Shown: positions 41,101 through 51,013, numbered from the stretch's first letter. The stretch is DNA of 64,000 nucleotides from Pseudomonas sp. CFBP13508 (GCF_005233515.1 NZ_QFZZ01000003.1:213258-277257); one strand, 5' to 3'. Notes: generated from the sequence alone by a model not told the origin. A program made the numbers and translations.

Positions 41101-44021
41101 ACCGCCTGCAGATCGGCCAGATGCGCGCCTTCGCCCAGAGTGGTCAGCTCATCGAGCAAGGCGCTGAGTTCCTGGCGCTCGCCGGGGTGCTGCTGCCAGC
41201 GCTGCAAAAGGTTTTCGGCGTCGAGGAGGATGTCCATGCCCTGGGCGAGGAAGTTGTTGATCAGCTGCGGATCGCGCTTGAGGCGCAGGCCGCTGTCAGC
41301 GCCATCGGAGCTGGCTTGCAGGCGCTCGGCGAGCAGCGCCTCGGTGCGTTTGATCAGCGACTGCGCACCTACAATCGGCGCCAGCGGATCGTGTTTGAGC
41401 TGGCGCAGGCCGACGCGGAACAGGCCCTCGGCTTCGAGCAGCAGTTCGACCTCGTCCAGATCCAGCGGCAACTGATGCGCCTTGAACTCGCGGGCCAGTT
41501 GATCCAGCGAAGCCGCCAGTTCGGCCATCGGCAATACGCCGGCCATCGAGGCACTGCCCTTGAGCGTGTGCAGCGCCCGTTGCAGTTCGTCGCTGGCCGG
41601 CAACGGCACCTGTTCGGCGGCCTGATCGAGGAAACGGTTGAGGCTGGCGAGGTGGGTTTCGGCTTCTTTGCGGAAGATTTCCAGCAGCAGCGGATCAAGC
41701 GCGGCGACGTCGTCGGTGTCTTCGGCAGCCAGCGGCTCATCGCCTTTGGCCAACGCGTGGGCGCGGGCGGCGAGTTGGTCGACATCGCTGCGCTGGCGTT
41801 GGCGCTGGGTGGCAAATTCGTTGATCAGCTCGGGCAGCAGCAACACCGCGTCGTCGAGCAATTGGCGCAGCACTGCGCCGGGCTCGACGCTTTGTTCGAG
41901 CACGCGGTTGAGCAGGTTTTCCACCGCCCAGGCCAGTTCGCCGAGAACCAACGCGCGGACCATGCGCCCGCTGCCCTTCAAGGTGTGAAAGGCCCGGCGC
42001 AGTTCGGTCAGCGCGGCGCGGTCCTGGGGATTGGCGGTCCAGCGCGGCAGGTATTCGTGGAGCACTGCGAGGACTTCGTCGGTCTCCTCCAGGAACACTT
42101 CGCGCAGCTCATCGTCGACCGGTTCTTCATCGGCCGGCGGCGGCATCAGGCTGTCGGGGCTGTTGCGCGCCGGCGGGTTGAGCGCCGACACCGGGCTGGC
42201 GAGCACTTCGGCCAGCGACTGCACGACGTCAGGGTCGTCGAGCGCTTGCAGATCCTGCATCACCTGGGCTTCGCTGGGGCTGAGCACCTCATCGAGCACC
42301 GGCACCTGCGGTTCACCGGGCTGTTCGTTGGGGAAGAAGCCGAGGCTGGCGAGGCTGTTTTGCGCTACATCCAGCAAATGCTCGGCCGGTGCCTGCGGAT
42401 CATCGCTCAGGCGTTCGAGGTAATACTCCAGGCTGCTGATCACGTCGGCCAGATGATCGAGTTGCTCCCATCCCGGTTCGTGGGCATCGAGCATCAAATG
42501 CTCGCGAATGAAACCGTTGCAGGCCTCGACCAGACTCGCTGCGCGGGCCAGCGGAATCATCGCCAGCGCGCCGCGCACCTGTGTCAGCAGCTCGGGCAGC
42601 GATTGCAGATGCTGGCGGTCCCAATCGGCGTCGATGTAATCGACGATCATGTCCTTGGCCTGTTGCAGGCAGATGCGCGCTTCCTTGATCACGATCTGAT
42701 GGATCTGCGTCAGGTCGGTGGTCGGCAGGCGCGTGTCGTCGGCGCTTTGCGTCTCCACCGTGCCGACCATGCCGGCCAGCGTCGCTTCGACGTAGAGCAA
42801 GGCCCCGGCTACGTCCATGAGAATGGCGTCGTTCGGTTCGCGCTGGCCCTGAGCGAGGCTGAGCACCACCGCCAGTTGGTCGATGATGACCTTGCGCGGC
42901 TGGCCGAAACCCAGCACCGCGAGGGTGTCGGCAATCTGTCGCAGCGGCGCGAGCAGGCTGTCCAGATCCGAGGCGTGCTGGCGGTCGCTGCGCACGAACA
43001 GATCGAGGCGCTCCTTGACCCGCACCAGCTCTTCGCACAGCGCTGCCAGCACCGAGCGCATGGCATCGCGGTCGGGGCCGGCGAGGCGCGCGCGTTCTTC
43101 ATCGACCATCGCGCTGTCGGGCAACGCGTCGTCCAGGGAGTAGCGATCTTTCATGGTCAGCATCTGCCCGGTGGGATGTTCGGCTTTGGCAATATAGAAC
43201 AACAGACTTTTCAGCAGCTCGGCCGGCGCCGGCTGGTTGAGCCCGACGATGCCCTGCTCGAGCAGGCGCTTGAGCTCTTGGTCGGCGTCCTTGAACAGGC
43301 TGCGCAGCGCCGGACTGTTGGCGATGACGCCCTCGCGCATGCCCTCGACCAATGCTGAGGCGATTTGCCACAAAGGGCTCAACGGCGCATCGCCGCTCAG
43401 CGCTTCGAGACGGCTGAAGACTTTGGCCAGATAGCCAAGGTGCGTCTGGTCGTCCTGTTCGCGCAGCAGCCCGACCAGAGCCATTTGCAGCATCTGCCGC
43501 AGTTTGCGCAGCACGTTCGGCAGATCGGGCGGTTCCAGGGCGGCGAGTGCCGCGTCGCCGAGCGGCGCCAGCTCGGGCAGTGGCGGGCTGAACAGGCTGG
43601 TTTCCGCCAGCAGGCTTTCACCACGGGCGCTGCGCAGGTCGTTGATCAGTGGCAACACCACCAACGGCAAGTCACGGCGGGCGCTCTGCACGCGATCGAG
43701 GTAAAGCGGCAGTTGCCCCAGGGCTTGCAGCATCAGGTGCAGGGCTTCGTCGCGGTGCGGTACACGATCATGTTGCAGGGCTTCGACCAAGTGCTCCATT
43801 TCTTCGGCCAGTAACGCTGCGCCGTAGAACTCGACCATTTGCAGACTGCCGTGGACCTGATGAATGTAGGCCAGGCATTCGTCCAGCCCGGGGAAGGCCT
43901 GCGGATCGTCGAGCACGGCTTCGATCGCCTGATGCGCCAGCTTCAGCGTTTCGGCAATTTCGCCCTTGACCCATTCCAGGGCCACGTAGTCGTGCCGATC
44001 ACCCATAACCACTCCACTCAC
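38097..44021 (-). CDS. chpA: ChpA, multi-Hpt hybrid CheA-type kinase of type IV pili
   Basis: Central kinase of the Pil-Chp system controlling twitching motility and surface sensing. The 1974-residue protein has an N-terminal degenerate Hpt-like domain (HQVHG, His54). A second degenerate one near residues 480-500 lacks the His. Four canonical HTLKG Hpt domains follow with histidines 679, 818, 1122 and 1263. Then come the dimerisation and HATPase domains (N box with Asn1563 in RNAVDHG; DDGAG), a CheW-like domain and a C-terminal receiver with Asp1903 in LLDIEMP. P. aeruginosa ChpA is longer, about 2470 residues as I recall, so this one has fewer phosphotransfer modules. It overlaps pilJ by ATGA. 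Confidence 0.95.
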   Translation of the reverse strand: MSGVVMGDRHDYVALEWVKGEIAETLKLAHQAIEAVLDDPQAFPGLDECLAYIHQVHGSLQMVEFYGAALLAEEMEHLVEALQHDRVPHRDEALHLMLQALGQLPLYLDRVQSARRDLPLVVLPLINDLRSARGESLLAETSLFSPPLPELAPLGDAALAALEPPDLPNVLRKLRQMLQMALVGLLREQDDQTHLGYLAKVFSRLEALSGDAPLSPLWQIASALVEGMREGVIANSPALRSLFKDADQELKRLLEQGIVGLNQPAPAELLKSLLFYIAKAEHPTGQMLTMKDRYSLDDALPDSAMVDEERARLAGPDRDAMRSVLAALCEELVRVKERLDLFVRSDRQHASDLDSLLAPLRQIADTLAVLGFGQPRKVIIDQLAVVLSLAQGQREPNDAILMDVAGALLYVEATLAGMVGTVETQSADDTRLPTTDLTQIHQIVIKEARICLQQAKDMIVDYIDADWDRQHLQSLPELLTQVRGALAMIPLARAASLVEACNGFIREHLMLDAHEPGWEQLDHLADVISSLEYYLERLSDDPQAPAEHLLDVAQNSLASLGFFPNEQPGEPQVPVLDEVLSPSEAQVMQDLQALDDPDVVQSLAEVLASPVSALNPPARNSPDSLMPPPADEEPVDDELREVFLEETDEVLAVLHEYLPRWTANPQDRAALTELRRAFHTLKGSGRMVRALVLGELAWAVENLLNRVLEQSVEPGAVLRQLLDDAVLLLPELINEFATQRQRQRSDVDQLAARAHALAKGDEPLAAEDTDDVAALDPLLLEIFRKEAETHLASLNRFLDQAAEQVPLPASDELQRALHTLKGSASMAGVLPMAELAASLDQLAREFKAHQLPLDLDEVELLLEAEGLFRVGLRQLKHDPLAPIVGAQSLIKRTEALLAERLQASSDGADSGLRLKRDPQLINNFLAQGMDILLDAENLLQRWQQHPGERQELSALLDELTTLGEGAHLADLQAVDGLCEALLDLYGAVEESSLAVSERFFHEAQLAHEALINMLDELAAGQEITAQPERIRALQELLDEGLDPAAMGLIRSDGSRTLDIRELGSATAQLQQSVAALEPDDEIVEIFLEEAVDILDSAGQALQRWLKDPDNAAPLSSLQRDLHTLKGGARMAEVEVIGDLAQELENLYEGLVDRRYSHSAALEGLLQHSHERLALMLEQLQAHQALTPAQDLIDAIRQLRQGQAASESAPAALEHDNAGHDPELLEIFLEEGFDIIESSGAALLRWQAEPGNRQEIETLLRDLHTLKGGARMVEIGPIGDLAHELEFLYESLSGGALRPSAELFALVQRGHDRLAQMLDGVRAGQPCPPADRLINAIQNFSHPAQVEAPPAPAPVIKHEAAPPAADAGADMVKVSSELLDELVNLAGETSIFRGRIEQQVNDAQIALNEMETTIERMRDQLRRLDTETQGRILSRQQVDGERLGYEDFDPLEMDRHSQLQQLSRALFESASDLLDLKETLDRRNHDAENLLQQQGRINTELQEGLMRTRMVPFERMVPRLKRIVRQVAEELGKDVAFVVGNADGEMDRNVLERMAAPLEHMLRNAVDHGLESTEVRLAAGKPAQGQITLDLSREGGDMVFDIRDDGAGVPLEAVRRKAIKRGLLAPDAEISDRDVLQFILQPGFSTAEKITQISGRGVGMDVVHEEVRQLGGSMSIDSVPGQGVHFRIRLPFTVSVNRALMVQCAEDQYAIPLNTIEGIVRVLPNDLEGHFRQDPPSYQYAGQRYELCYLGELLKTAPRPKLLGQNLPLPVLLVHCNDRHVAVLVDAMAGTREIVVKSLGPQFAAVQGVSGATILGDGRVVLILDLLAPIRAMQARLAQEPARTEIDSEPHKPLLIMVVDDSVTVRKVTSRLLERHGMNVLTAKDGVDAMLLLEEHLPDLMLLDIEMPRMDGFEVATQVRADERLRHLPIIMITSRTGQKHRDRAMAIGVNDYLGKPYQESVLLESIAQWSKKHA

Positions 44022-46066
44022 GCTTTATCTGTCGCCGCCGGCAAGGTGAAACCGGACACCGAACGGCGCAACTGACTGGCCATTTTCGCCAGGTTGCCGA
44101 TGCTCTCGGCGGTGGCCGTGGACCCCGACGAGGTTTGCGAGGTGATCTGCTGGATCACGTTCATCGTCAGCGAGATCTGCCCGGCCGAAGACGTCTGCTG
44201 TTGCGCCGCGTTGGAAATGCTCTGGATCAGCGCCGCGAGGGTCTTGGACACGCCTTCGATTTCTTCCAGGGCCACACCGGCATCCTGCGCCAGTCGCGCG
44301 CCGCGCACCACTTCGGTGGTGGTCTGCTCCATGGAAATCACCGCTTCGTTGGTGTCGGCCTGAATCGCCCGCACCAGGGTTTCGATCTGCCGGGTCGCGG
44401 CGGACGAACGCTCGGCCAGCCGCTGCACTTCGTCGGCAACCACGGCAAACCCGCGCCCGGCATCCCCGGCCATCGATGCCTGGATCGCTGCGTTGAGGGC
44501 GAGGATGTTGGTCTGGTCGGCGATGTCGTCGATCAGGCTGACGATGTCGCCGATTTCCTGGGACGACTCGCCGAGGCGCTTGATGCGCTTGGCGGTGTCC
44601 TGAATCTGTTCGCGGATGTTGTCCATGCCGTGGATGGTGTTGTGCACCACCTCGTTGCCCTTGTTGGCGATTTCCACGGAACGCTCGGCCACCGCCGACG
44701 ATTCGGCAGCGTTGGCCGAGACCTGATCGATGGACTCGGCCATGTCGCTGATGGCTGTCGAGGCTTCGGAAATCTGCTGCGCCTGTTGCTCCGAGGCCTG
44801 GGCCAGATGCATGGCGGTGGCTTGGGTTTCCTGCACCGCAGCGGCAACCTGGCCGGCGGTGAGGTTGATGGTCGCCACAAGATCGCGCAACTGGTCGACG
44901 GAATAGTTGATCGAGTCGGCGATGGTGCCGGTGAAGTCTTCGGTCACCGAAGCGGTCACGGTGAGGTCGCCATCGGCGAGGTCTTCGATTTCGTCGAGCA
45001 GGCGCATGATCGCGTTCTGGTTGCGCTCGTTCTTCTCGGCGGTTTCACGCAATTGGCGATTGGTTTCGCGCACCATCACCAGACCGATGAGGATGATCGA
45101 GGCCAGCGCCAGCAAGCCCAGCACATAGCCGCCAATGGTGTCGGTGTTACGCCCGCCGGCCAGGTGCTCGAACCCGGTGGCCAGATGCGAGGCTTCGTCG
45201 AGCAGGGTTTGCGACAGGGTGAAGATGTTGCTCGCCGATTCGCGCACCTTGAACAGCTCTGGCGAAGTTTCGAGGATTTCATCCACGGAGCCGGAAACGA
45301 ACTGGAACAGCTCGGAGATTTCGCTCAAACGCGCACGGGCGTCGCGGTCTTCGACCTGGCTGATTTTCAGCGCCGGGTTGCCCTGCAACATGCCGTTGAG
45401 CACCAGACCGAAACGCGCGGCATCACGACCAAACGCGTCGGCGGCCTGCTGCGAGTTTTCGTCACCGGCGAGCACGGTGTTGACTGCGCCAAGAATGCGT
45501 TCAGCCAGTAGCGATTGCCGTTGCGCCATCGCTACCTGCGCCGCTGGGGCGCCGCGCTGGAGGAGGATTTCCACGACTTTTTCGTATTCGATCTGCAACT
45601 GCGGCACGGTTTCGGCCAGCGTCGCGGCGACCTGATGCAGCGACAGCACGGTCTGTTCACTGGTGAGGATCGCGTCGGTGTTTTTCAGCAGGCGTTCCCA
45701 GTCCATCTGCACCGCGCGCATTTCCGGGCGCACGGCGACGGGTGCCGGTGGCAGGCCGGTGTTCGGGTCACCTTTCTTCAGGTAACCCCAGCGCTGGGCG
45801 AAATCGTTGCGCGCATCACTGAGCAACTTGAACGCCGCCGCTTTGCCCGCCGCCGCTTCGGTGGCGTTTTTGGCAATGCGTTGCGAGAGCACGCGCAGCT
45901 CACCGGCATGGCCGATGTACTGCTTGTCGTAGTTCGCCTGGGTGTTGAGGTACGCGAAGTTGGCGAACAGCAGCATGATGAACACGATCAGTGCGATAAA
46001 CAGCACGATGATCTGCGCACGACTGCGCGATGCTTCTGCCGACTTGCCTGTTTTTGCTGTTGTCAT
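44018..46066 (-). CDS. pilJ: PilJ, methyl-accepting chemoreceptor of type IV pili
   Basis: A 682-residue inner-membrane receptor that feeds the Chp kinase. Transmembrane helices lie at about residues 21-42 and 306-328, with a periplasmic region of about 260 residues between, containing two four-helix PilJ-type modules. HAMP-like and methyl-accepting signalling domains follow, with the conserved hairpin [17 protein letters not shown] and [16 protein letters not shown]. No CheR-type methyltransferase gene (pilK) follows it; chpA overlaps its end directly. A REP pair separates it from pilI. Confidence 0.95.
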   Translation of the reverse strand: MTTAKTGKSAEASRSRAQIIVLFIALIVFIMLLFANFAYLNTQANYDKQYIGHAGELRVLSQRIAKNATEAAAGKAAAFKLLSDARNDFAQRWGYLKKGDPNTGLPPAPVAVRPEMRAVQMDWERLLKNTDAILTSEQTVLSLHQVAATLAETVPQLQIEYEKVVEILLQRGAPAAQVAMAQRQSLLAERILGAVNTVLAGDENSQQAADAFGRDAARFGLVLNGMLQGNPALKISQVEDRDARARLSEISELFQFVSGSVDEILETSPELFKVRESASNIFTLSQTLLDEASHLATGFEHLAGGRNTDTIGGYVLGLLALASIILIGLVMVRETNRQLRETAEKNERNQNAIMRLLDEIEDLADGDLTVTASVTEDFTGTIADSINYSVDQLRDLVATINLTAGQVAAAVQETQATAMHLAQASEQQAQQISEASTAISDMAESIDQVSANAAESSAVAERSVEIANKGNEVVHNTIHGMDNIREQIQDTAKRIKRLGESSQEIGDIVSLIDDIADQTNILALNAAIQASMAGDAGRGFAVVADEVQRLAERSSAATRQIETLVRAIQADTNEAVISMEQTTTEVVRGARLAQDAGVALEEIEGVSKTLAALIQSISNAAQQQTSSAGQISLTMNVIQQITSQTSSGSTATAESIGNLAKMASQLRRSVSGFTLPAATDKA

Positions 46067-46098
46067 CGGTCCTCGCCTATGAAACCTGCCATGGCCTC

Positions 46099-46190
46099 TT
46101 GTGGGAGCGAGCCTGCTCGCGAAGGCGGTGGGTCAGCCAGCATCAATGTAAAGGGCAGACCGCATTCGCGAGCAGGCTCGCTCCCACAGG
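46099..46190. repeat. REP pair (family 1) inside the pil-chp operon
   Basis: Two inverted GTGGGAGCGAGC palindromes with a centre of about 42 bases, in the 141-bp spacer between pilI and pilJ. It may set differential stability of the upstream and downstream mRNA parts. Confidence 0.9.
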
Positions 46191-46207
46191 GGACGGTGTT
46201 GAATCTG

Positions 46208-46747
46208 TTATATCGCCACACCCATGAACACCGGGGATCTGGCCAGTGCAAACAGGCTGAACACCCGCCAGTTCTGTTCGCGGCGGAAATAGCCTTTGAC
46301 GAATTCGGCCTTGGAGCCCTGGCGCTTGCTGATCGACAGCGGCTCGAAACTGCCCTGCTCGAAATGCTGCAAGCCGATGACTTCGTCGACCATTACCCCG
46401 GCGAACACGTCTTCATGCTCCACCACCAATACCCGCCGTTGTTTGCGCAGCGGCGACAGCTCATGGCCGAAGAACCCGCACAGGTCCATGATCGGCAGCA
46501 GCCGCCCGCGCAGGTTAGCCACACCCTTGACCCACGGCTTGACCCCGGGCAACTGGGTGAAGCGCGGTTCATGCAGGACTTCGCTGACTTCGCCCATCGG
46601 CGCCACATACCAATGCTCGCCGAGGCGAAAGCCGATGCCGCTCCAGCGATCCGGGCGCGCCGCTTGCGACGGCAGGTCCGCTGCCAGCAGGCGGCAGCGC
46701 TGGTCGATCTGCCAGAGCAGTTCGAACGCGGTCAGCGATTCGTTCAT
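46208..46747 (-). CDS. pilI: PilI, CheW-like adaptor
   Basis: A 179-residue CheW-domain protein that links PilJ to ChpA. Core segments GIGFRLGEHWYVAPMGEVSEVL, GVANLRGRLLPIMDLCGFFG and VLVVEHEDVFAGVMVDEVIGL follow the CheW pattern. It lies 10 bp after pilH. Confidence 0.93.
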   Translation of the reverse strand: MNESLTAFELLWQIDQRCRLLAADLPSQAARPDRWSGIGFRLGEHWYVAPMGEVSEVLHEPRFTQLPGVKPWVKGVANLRGRLLPIMDLCGFFGHELSPLRKQRRVLVVEHEDVFAGVMVDEVIGLQHFEQGSFEPLSISKRQGSKAEFVKGYFRREQNWRVFSLFALARSPVFMGVAI

Positions 46748-46757
46748 GATCGCGCGA

Positions 46758-47123
46758 TCAGCCTTTGAGGACGTTGTTCAGGGTCTTGATCAGGGTGTCT
46801 TCGTCGACCGGTTTGGTCAGGTAATCCTTGGCGCCCTGGCGGGTGCCCCAGACTTTGTCGGTCTCCTGATCCTTGGTGGTGATGATGATCACCGGGATGT
46901 GCGCGGTATCGGCATCCTTGGTCAACTGGCGGGTCGCCTGAAAACCGTTGAGGCCGGGCATGACGATGTCCATCAGCACCGCGTCGGGTTTTTCCTGACG
47001 GGCCAGGGCCACGCCGTCGGCGCCGTTCTCGGCCTTGAGCACTTCATGGCCGTGCTTTTCGAGCATGCCGGTGAGTTTGTACATTTCAGTCGGCGAATCA
47101 TCGACGATCAGGATACGTGCCAT
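46758..47123 (-). CDS. pilH: PilH, single-domain response regulator
   Basis: A 121-residue CheY-like receiver: acidic pair in ILIVDDS, phospho-acceptor Asp in VLMDIVMP, and the Thr and Lys switch residues in IIITTK and YLTKPVD. In P. aeruginosa PilH dampens signalling and links to pilus retraction. I start at MARIL (47123), where a receiver domain normally begins; a four-residue longer start exists at 47135. The PilG gene is 60 bp upstream. Confidence 0.94.
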   Translation of the reverse strand: MARILIVDDSPTEMYKLTGMLEKHGHEVLKAENGADGVALARQEKPDAVLMDIVMPGLNGFQATRQLTKDADTAHIPVIIITTKDQETDKVWGTRQGAKDYLTKPVDEDTLIKTLNNVLKG

Positions 47124-47183
47124 GGTCTTCCCCATTTTTCTGGTCGACTGCCGGCCCGCTGGCCGAGCGTCACTGTGCGTGTC

Positions 47184-47588
47184 TTACTGCGGCAAAACGG
47201 CGGCGAAGCCCGGAACATGGGCCTGGATCGCGTTGAGCAGTTCTTCTTTGCTGAACGGTTTGGTCAGAAATTGATCAGAACCGACAATCCGCCCCTTGGC
47301 CTTGTCGAACAGACCGTCCCTGGACGACAGCATGATCACCGGCGTCGCCTTGAAGGCGCTGTTGTTCTTGATCAGGGCGCAGGTCTGATAACCGTCCAGA
47401 CGCGGCATCATGATGTCGACAAAGATGATCCCGGGATGGTGGTCGGCAATCTTGGCCAGCGCATCGAAACCGTCGATTGCGGTGATCACTTCGCAACCGA
47501 CATTCTTCAACAATGTTTCGGCGGTGCGGCGAATCGTTTTCGAGTCGTCGATCACCATGACCTTCAAGGCGCTGGACTGCTGTTCCAT
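47184..47588 (-). CDS. pilG: PilG, single-domain response regulator
   Basis: A 134-residue CheY-like receiver with VMVIDDSKTIR, acceptor Asp in IIFVDIMMP, and switch residues in VIMLSSRDG and FLTKPF. In P. aeruginosa PilG promotes pilus extension and cAMP production. It is the first gene of the pilG-H-I-J-chpA-chpC operon and is divergent from gshB. Confidence 0.95.
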   Translation of the reverse strand: MEQQSSALKVMVIDDSKTIRRTAETLLKNVGCEVITAIDGFDALAKIADHHPGIIFVDIMMPRLDGYQTCALIKNNSAFKATPVIMLSSRDGLFDKAKGRIVGSDQFLTKPFSKEELLNAIQAHVPGFAAVLPQ

Positions 47589-47813
47589 AAGAGGGTTCTA
47601 CCGTCGCCTTTGCGAATCAAATTGTCCGTTTTGCTGTGAATAATGGCCTGAAACCCTTGAAACCCATGGGGCGGCGCGATCTGCCAGCCTTTTTAGCACA
47701 GTCTCCAGATGCAATCTATCGACGGGTTTTTCCTTGACCCGAAACCCGCCCGGCGCCACTCTGGCGGCACTTTTTCAATACCGATCCGGTAGCCAAATTT
47801 CGAGGAAAACCCA
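47589..47813. promoter_or_regulatory. Divergent pilG / gshB spacer
   Basis: A 225-bp spacer holding both promoters. An imperfect inverted repeat (CGGGTTT...AAACCCG, about 47733-47758) and a GCCGCC-like hairpin near 47755-47770 lie on the gshB side. A clear GAGGAAAA ribosome binding site precedes gshB. Confidence 0.4.
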
Positions 47814-48785
47814 ATGAGCGTTCGCGTCGGGATTGTCATGGACCCTATCGCCAGCATCTCCTATAAAAAGGATAGCTCGCTGGCCATGCTGCTGGCCGCG
47901 CAGAAGCGTGGCTGGGAACTGTTCTACATGGAACAGAAAGACCTGTATCAGGCCGAAGGCCAGGCGCGGGCGCGGATGAGTCCGCTGAAAGTCTTCGCCA
48001 ATCCGGACAAATGGTTCGAACTGGACGCCGAGCAGGACAACCTGCTGAGCGATCTGGACGTGATCCTGATGCGCAAGGATCCGCCGTTCGACATGGAATT
48101 CGTCTATTCCACTTATCTGCTGGAACAGGCCGAAGCCGCCGGCGTGCTGGTGGTAAACAAGCCGCAGAGCCTGCGCGACTGCAATGAAAAACTGTTCGCT
48201 ACGCTGTTCCCGCAGTGCACGCCGCCGACCATCGTCAGCCGCCGCCCGGACGTATTGCGTCAGTTCGCCGACCATCACGGTGACGTGATCCTCAAGCCGC
48301 TGGACGGCATGGGCGGTTCGTCGATCTTCCGCCATACCGCCGGCCACCCGAACCTCTCGGTGATCCTCGAAACCCTGACCCTGCACGGCAAGCAGCAGAT
48401 CATGATTCAGGGCTACCTGCCGGCGATCGTCGATGGCGACAAGCGCATCCTGATGATCGATGGCGAGCCGGTGGATTACTGCCTGGCGCGGATCCCGGCC
48501 ATGGGCGAAACCCGTGGCAACCTCGCCGCCGGTGGCCGTGGCGAAGCGCGTCCGCTGACCGAGAAGGATCGCTGGATCGCCGCCCAGGTCGGCCCGACCC
48601 TGCGCGAGAAAGGCCTGCTGTTCGTCGGCCTCGACGTGATCGGCGAGCACCTGACCGAAATCAACGTCACCAGCCCGACCTGCATCCGCGAAATCGACAA
48701 TGCCTTCGGCACCGACATCGGCGGCATGCTGATGGATGCTATCGAAAAGCAGCTGCAAGCTTCGAGCCGCAAGCCTCAAGCTTGA
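47814..48785 (+). CDS. gshB: Glutathione synthetase
   Basis: Joins gamma-glutamylcysteine and glycine with ATP to make glutathione, in the cytoplasm. The 323-residue ATP-grasp protein starts with VGIVMDPIASISYKKDSS. It has the ATP-grasp LKPLDGMGGSSIFR region, the flexible loop around RGNLAAGGRGEARPLTEKDR and the metal-site GLDVIGEHLTEINVTSPT. The last 10 or so residues (ASSRKPQA) are encoded by the CAAGCTT-type repeat that continues downstream, so the C-terminal tail may be a recent addition. tonB follows in the same direction. Confidence 0.96.
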   Translation: MSVRVGIVMDPIASISYKKDSSLAMLLAAQKRGWELFYMEQKDLYQAEGQARARMSPLKVFANPDKWFELDAEQDNLLSDLDVILMRKDPPFDMEFVYSTYLLEQAEAAGVLVVNKPQSLRDCNEKLFATLFPQCTPPTIVSRRPDVLRQFADHHGDVILKPLDGMGGSSIFRHTAGHPNLSVILETLTLHGKQQIMIQGYLPAIVDGDKRILMIDGEPVDYCLARIPAMGETRGNLAAGGRGEARPLTEKDRWIAAQVGPTLREKGLLFVGLDVIGEHLTEINVTSPTCIREIDNAFGTDIGGMLMDAIEKQLQASSRKPQA

Positions 48786-48854
48786 AGCCGCCCGCGTCAG
48801 CTTGAAGCTTGAAGCTTGAAGCTTGAAGCTTGAAGCTTGCGGCTCGTCGCTTGC
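48755..48854. repeat. Imperfect inverted repeat enclosing an AGCTTGA heptamer tract
   Basis: Arms at 48755-48774 and 48835-48854 match at 18 of 20 bases. Between them, 48799-48840 holds five perfect tandem copies of AGCTTGA and a sixth ending in C. The left arm overlaps the last codons of gshB. Confidence 0.88.
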
Positions 48855-48873
48855 TTCTCTGTCACTTGCAGCT

Positions 48874-48927
48874 AAAAACCAACATTGCGTTATCATGCCG
48901 AGCCCAAAAAAAGCGATGTTGGTTTTT
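48874..48927 (+). promoter_or_regulatory. Perfect 12-bp inverted repeat across the tonB leader
   Basis: AAAAACCAACAT (48874-48885) and ATGTTGGTTTTT (48916-48927) are exact reverse complements around a 30-base loop. The right arm ends 5 bp before the tonB ATG and no purine-rich ribosome binding site is visible there. A possible promoter (TTGCAG near 48866, TATCAT near 48891) lies inside. Confidence 0.6.
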
Positions 48928-48932
48928 CTACG

Positions 48933-49832
48933 ATGACTCTGCCGTCCGATCTGCCCGCTGAACTCGCCCATCGTGGCGTGCGCCCGGCCGATCGCCTCGG
49001 TTTTACCCTGTTTCTGGCGGCGCTGATTCACCTGGCGCTGCTGCTCGGCGTCGGCTTCACCATGGTCGAGCCGCAGCAGATCAGCAAAACCCTGGAAATC
49101 ACCCTGGCCACCTTCAAGGCCGAGAAAAAGCCGGAAAAGGCGGATTTTCTCGCCCAGGAAAACCAGGAAGGCAGCGGCACGCTGGACAAGAAGGCCCTGC
49201 CCAAGACCACCGAAGTCGCGCCGTTCCAGGACAATCAGGTCAAAAAGGTCACCCCGCCGCCCGCCGCCAAGCCAGTGGTGCAGGAAGCCGCACCCAAGGC
49301 AGCGGTGACCACCGTCGCGCCGAAACCGAAAAAGGCGCCGACCAAGAAAGAAGAAAGCAAAACCGAAGTCAAACCGACCGTCGACGCGCCGGTGTTCGAC
49401 AGCTCGCAGCTGTCCAGCGACATCGCCAGCCTCGAGGCGGAGCTGGCCAAGGAACAACAGCTGTACGCCAAGCGCCCGCGCATCCACCGCTTGAGCGCGG
49501 CCTCGACCATGCGTGACAAGGGCGCCTGGTACAAGGACGACTGGCGCAAGAAGGTCGAACGCATCGGCAACCTCAACTACCCCGAAGAAGCCCGACGCAA
49601 GCAGATCTACGGCAATTTGCGCCTGATGGTCTCGATCAACCGCGACGGCTCGCTGTATGAAGTGCTGGTGCTGGAATCCTCCGGCCAGCCGCTGCTCGAT
49701 CAGGCGGCGCAGCGCATCGTCCGCCTGGCCGCGCCGTTTGCACCGTTTACCGGCGATCTGTCGGACATCGACCGCCTGGAAATCATCCGCACCTGGAAAT
49801 TTGCCAGGGGCGACAAGCTCTCCAGCAATTAA
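48933..49832 (+). CDS. TonB family protein (TonB3-like)
   Basis: A 299-residue inner-membrane protein with one N-terminal transmembrane helix (about residues 24-46), a Lys/Pro/Ala-rich periplasmic spacer, a short coiled coil (ASLEAELAKEQQL) and a C-terminal TonB domain (YPEEARRKQIYGNLRLMVSINRDG). The gene place, between gshB and yqgE, is that of tonB3 in P. aeruginosa, which is linked there to twitching motility rather than iron uptake. No exbB/exbD is adjacent. The start at 48933 is preferred; a TTG at 48885 is in frame. Confidence 0.88.
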   Translation: MTLPSDLPAELAHRGVRPADRLGFTLFLAALIHLALLLGVGFTMVEPQQISKTLEITLATFKAEKKPEKADFLAQENQEGSGTLDKKALPKTTEVAPFQDNQVKKVTPPPAAKPVVQEAAPKAAVTTVAPKPKKAPTKKEESKTEVKPTVDAPVFDSSQLSSDIASLEAELAKEQQLYAKRPRIHRLSAASTMRDKGAWYKDDWRKKVERIGNLNYPEEARRKQIYGNLRLMVSINRDGSLYEVLVLESSGQPLLDQAAQRIVRLAAPFAPFTGDLSDIDRLEIIRTWKFARGDKLSSN

Positions 49833-49847
49833 AGACCCTGCAAACCC

Positions 49848-49936
49848 TGTGGGAGCGAGCCTGCTCGCGAATGCGGTGTGTCATTCAATATTAATGTGAC
49901 TGGTCCACCGCATTCGCGAGCAGGCTCGCTCCCACC
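49848..49936. repeat. REP pair (family 1) between tonB and yqgE
   Basis: Two inverted GTGGGAGCGAGC palindromes separated by about 37 bases. Confidence 0.9.
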
Positions 49937-50002
49937 TTGGATCGGTGTGTTGCTTACATCTCCAGCTTGTCAGTTCGCCCCTCGAACGCCACACTAGCGC
50001 TC

Positions 50003-50575
50003 ATGAAAAACGTCAGCCCCAGCTACCTCAAGCATCACTTCCTGATCGCCATGCCACACATGGCCGACCCGAACTTTGCCCACACCTTGACCTACATCGT
50101 CGAGCACACGGCCAATGGCGCGATGGGGCTGGTGGTCAACAGGCCGCAAGATTTGAACCTGGCCGACATCCTCGAACAGCTGCGCCCGGACATCGAGCCG
50201 CCGGCGCGTTGCCAGGATGTGCCGATCTTCATCGGCGGGCCGGTGCAGACCGATCGCGGTTTCGTCCTGCACCCGGCGGGCCAGACCTTCCAGGCCACGG
50301 CGCAGCTGGACGGCGACCTGGCCCTGTCGACTTCGCAGGATGTGCTGTTCGCCATCGCTGACGGCGTCGGCCCCGCGCAAAGCCTGATCACCCTCGGTTA
50401 CGCCGGATGGGAAGCCGGGCAACTGGAAGCCGAACTGGCCGACAACGCCTGGCTGACCTGCCCGTTCAACGCCGACATCCTCTTCAACACTCGCAGCGAA
50501 TTGCGCCTGGAAGCGGCAGCGCGGCACCTGGGCATCGACCTGAATCTGCTCACCAGCCAGGCGGGTCACGCCTGA
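50003..50575 (+). CDS. YqgE/AlgH family protein
   Basis: A 190-residue cytoplasmic protein of the YqgE/AlgH family; the biochemical role is unknown (AlgH was named from an alginate phenotype). Family segments HHFLIAMPHMADPNF, GAMGLVVNRP and FIGGPVQTDRGFVLH are present. I start at MKNVSPSYLKHHF (50003). Its stop overlaps the next gene (TGATG), which suggests coupled translation with yqgF, an arrangement widespread in gamma-proteobacteria. Confidence 0.93.
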   Translation: MKNVSPSYLKHHFLIAMPHMADPNFAHTLTYIVEHTANGAMGLVVNRPQDLNLADILEQLRPDIEPPARCQDVPIFIGGPVQTDRGFVLHPAGQTFQATAQLDGDLALSTSQDVLFAIADGVGPAQSLITLGYAGWEAGQLEAELADNAWLTCPFNADILFNTRSELRLEAAARHLGIDLNLLTSQAGHA

Positions 50576-51012
50576 TGGCCCTGCGCCTGATTCTCGGCTT
50601 CGACTACGGCACCAAACAGATCGGCGTCGCGGTCGGCCAGGTCATCACCGGCCAGGCCCGCGAGCTGTGCACCCTCAAAGCGCAGAACGGCGTGCCGAAC
50701 TGGGATCAGGTCGAAGCGCTGATTAAAGAATGGAAACCCGACGCCGTGGTGGTCGGCCTGCCGTTGAACATGGACGGCACGCCCAGCGAGATGTGCGTGC
50801 GCGCCGAGAAATTCGCCCGCCGCCTCAACGGCCGCTACAACCTGCCCTTCTATACCCACGACGAACGCCTGACCACCTTCGAAGCCAAGGGCGAGCGACT
50901 GGTGCGTGGCGGGCAGAAAGGCAGTTACCGCGACAACCCGGTGGACGCCATCGCCGCCGCCCTGCTGCTGCAGGGCTGGCTCGATGAAAACACTGCATTG
51001 TTTGAATCCTGA
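50575..51012 (+). CDS. yqgF: Holliday junction resolvase-like protein YqgF (RuvX)
   Basis: A 145-residue RNase H-fold protein with the family start LILGFDYGTKQIGVAVGQ (Asp in the first acidic strand), VVGLPLNMDG and the C-terminal acidic Asp in NPVDAIAAALLLQ. Relatives are tied to 16S rRNA 5' processing and possibly junction resolution. The ATG at 50575 overlaps the yqgE stop codon. Confidence 0.94.
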   Translation: MALRLILGFDYGTKQIGVAVGQVITGQARELCTLKAQNGVPNWDQVEALIKEWKPDAVVVGLPLNMDGTPSEMCVRAEKFARRLNGRYNLPFYTHDERLTTFEAKGERLVRGGQKGSYRDNPVDAIAAALLLQGWLDENTALFES

Positions 51013-51013
51013 C

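Noticed and set aside
38076..43358. Two open frames of 866 and 877 codons on the plus strand
   Set aside because: They are antisense to chpA, His/Gln/Arg-rich and without family resemblance. The minus-strand frame has Hpt, kinase and receiver motifs.
48799..48840. Possible CRISPR-like tandem repeat
   Set aside because: Units are 7 bp without spacers; it is a simple tandem repeat, not a CRISPR array.
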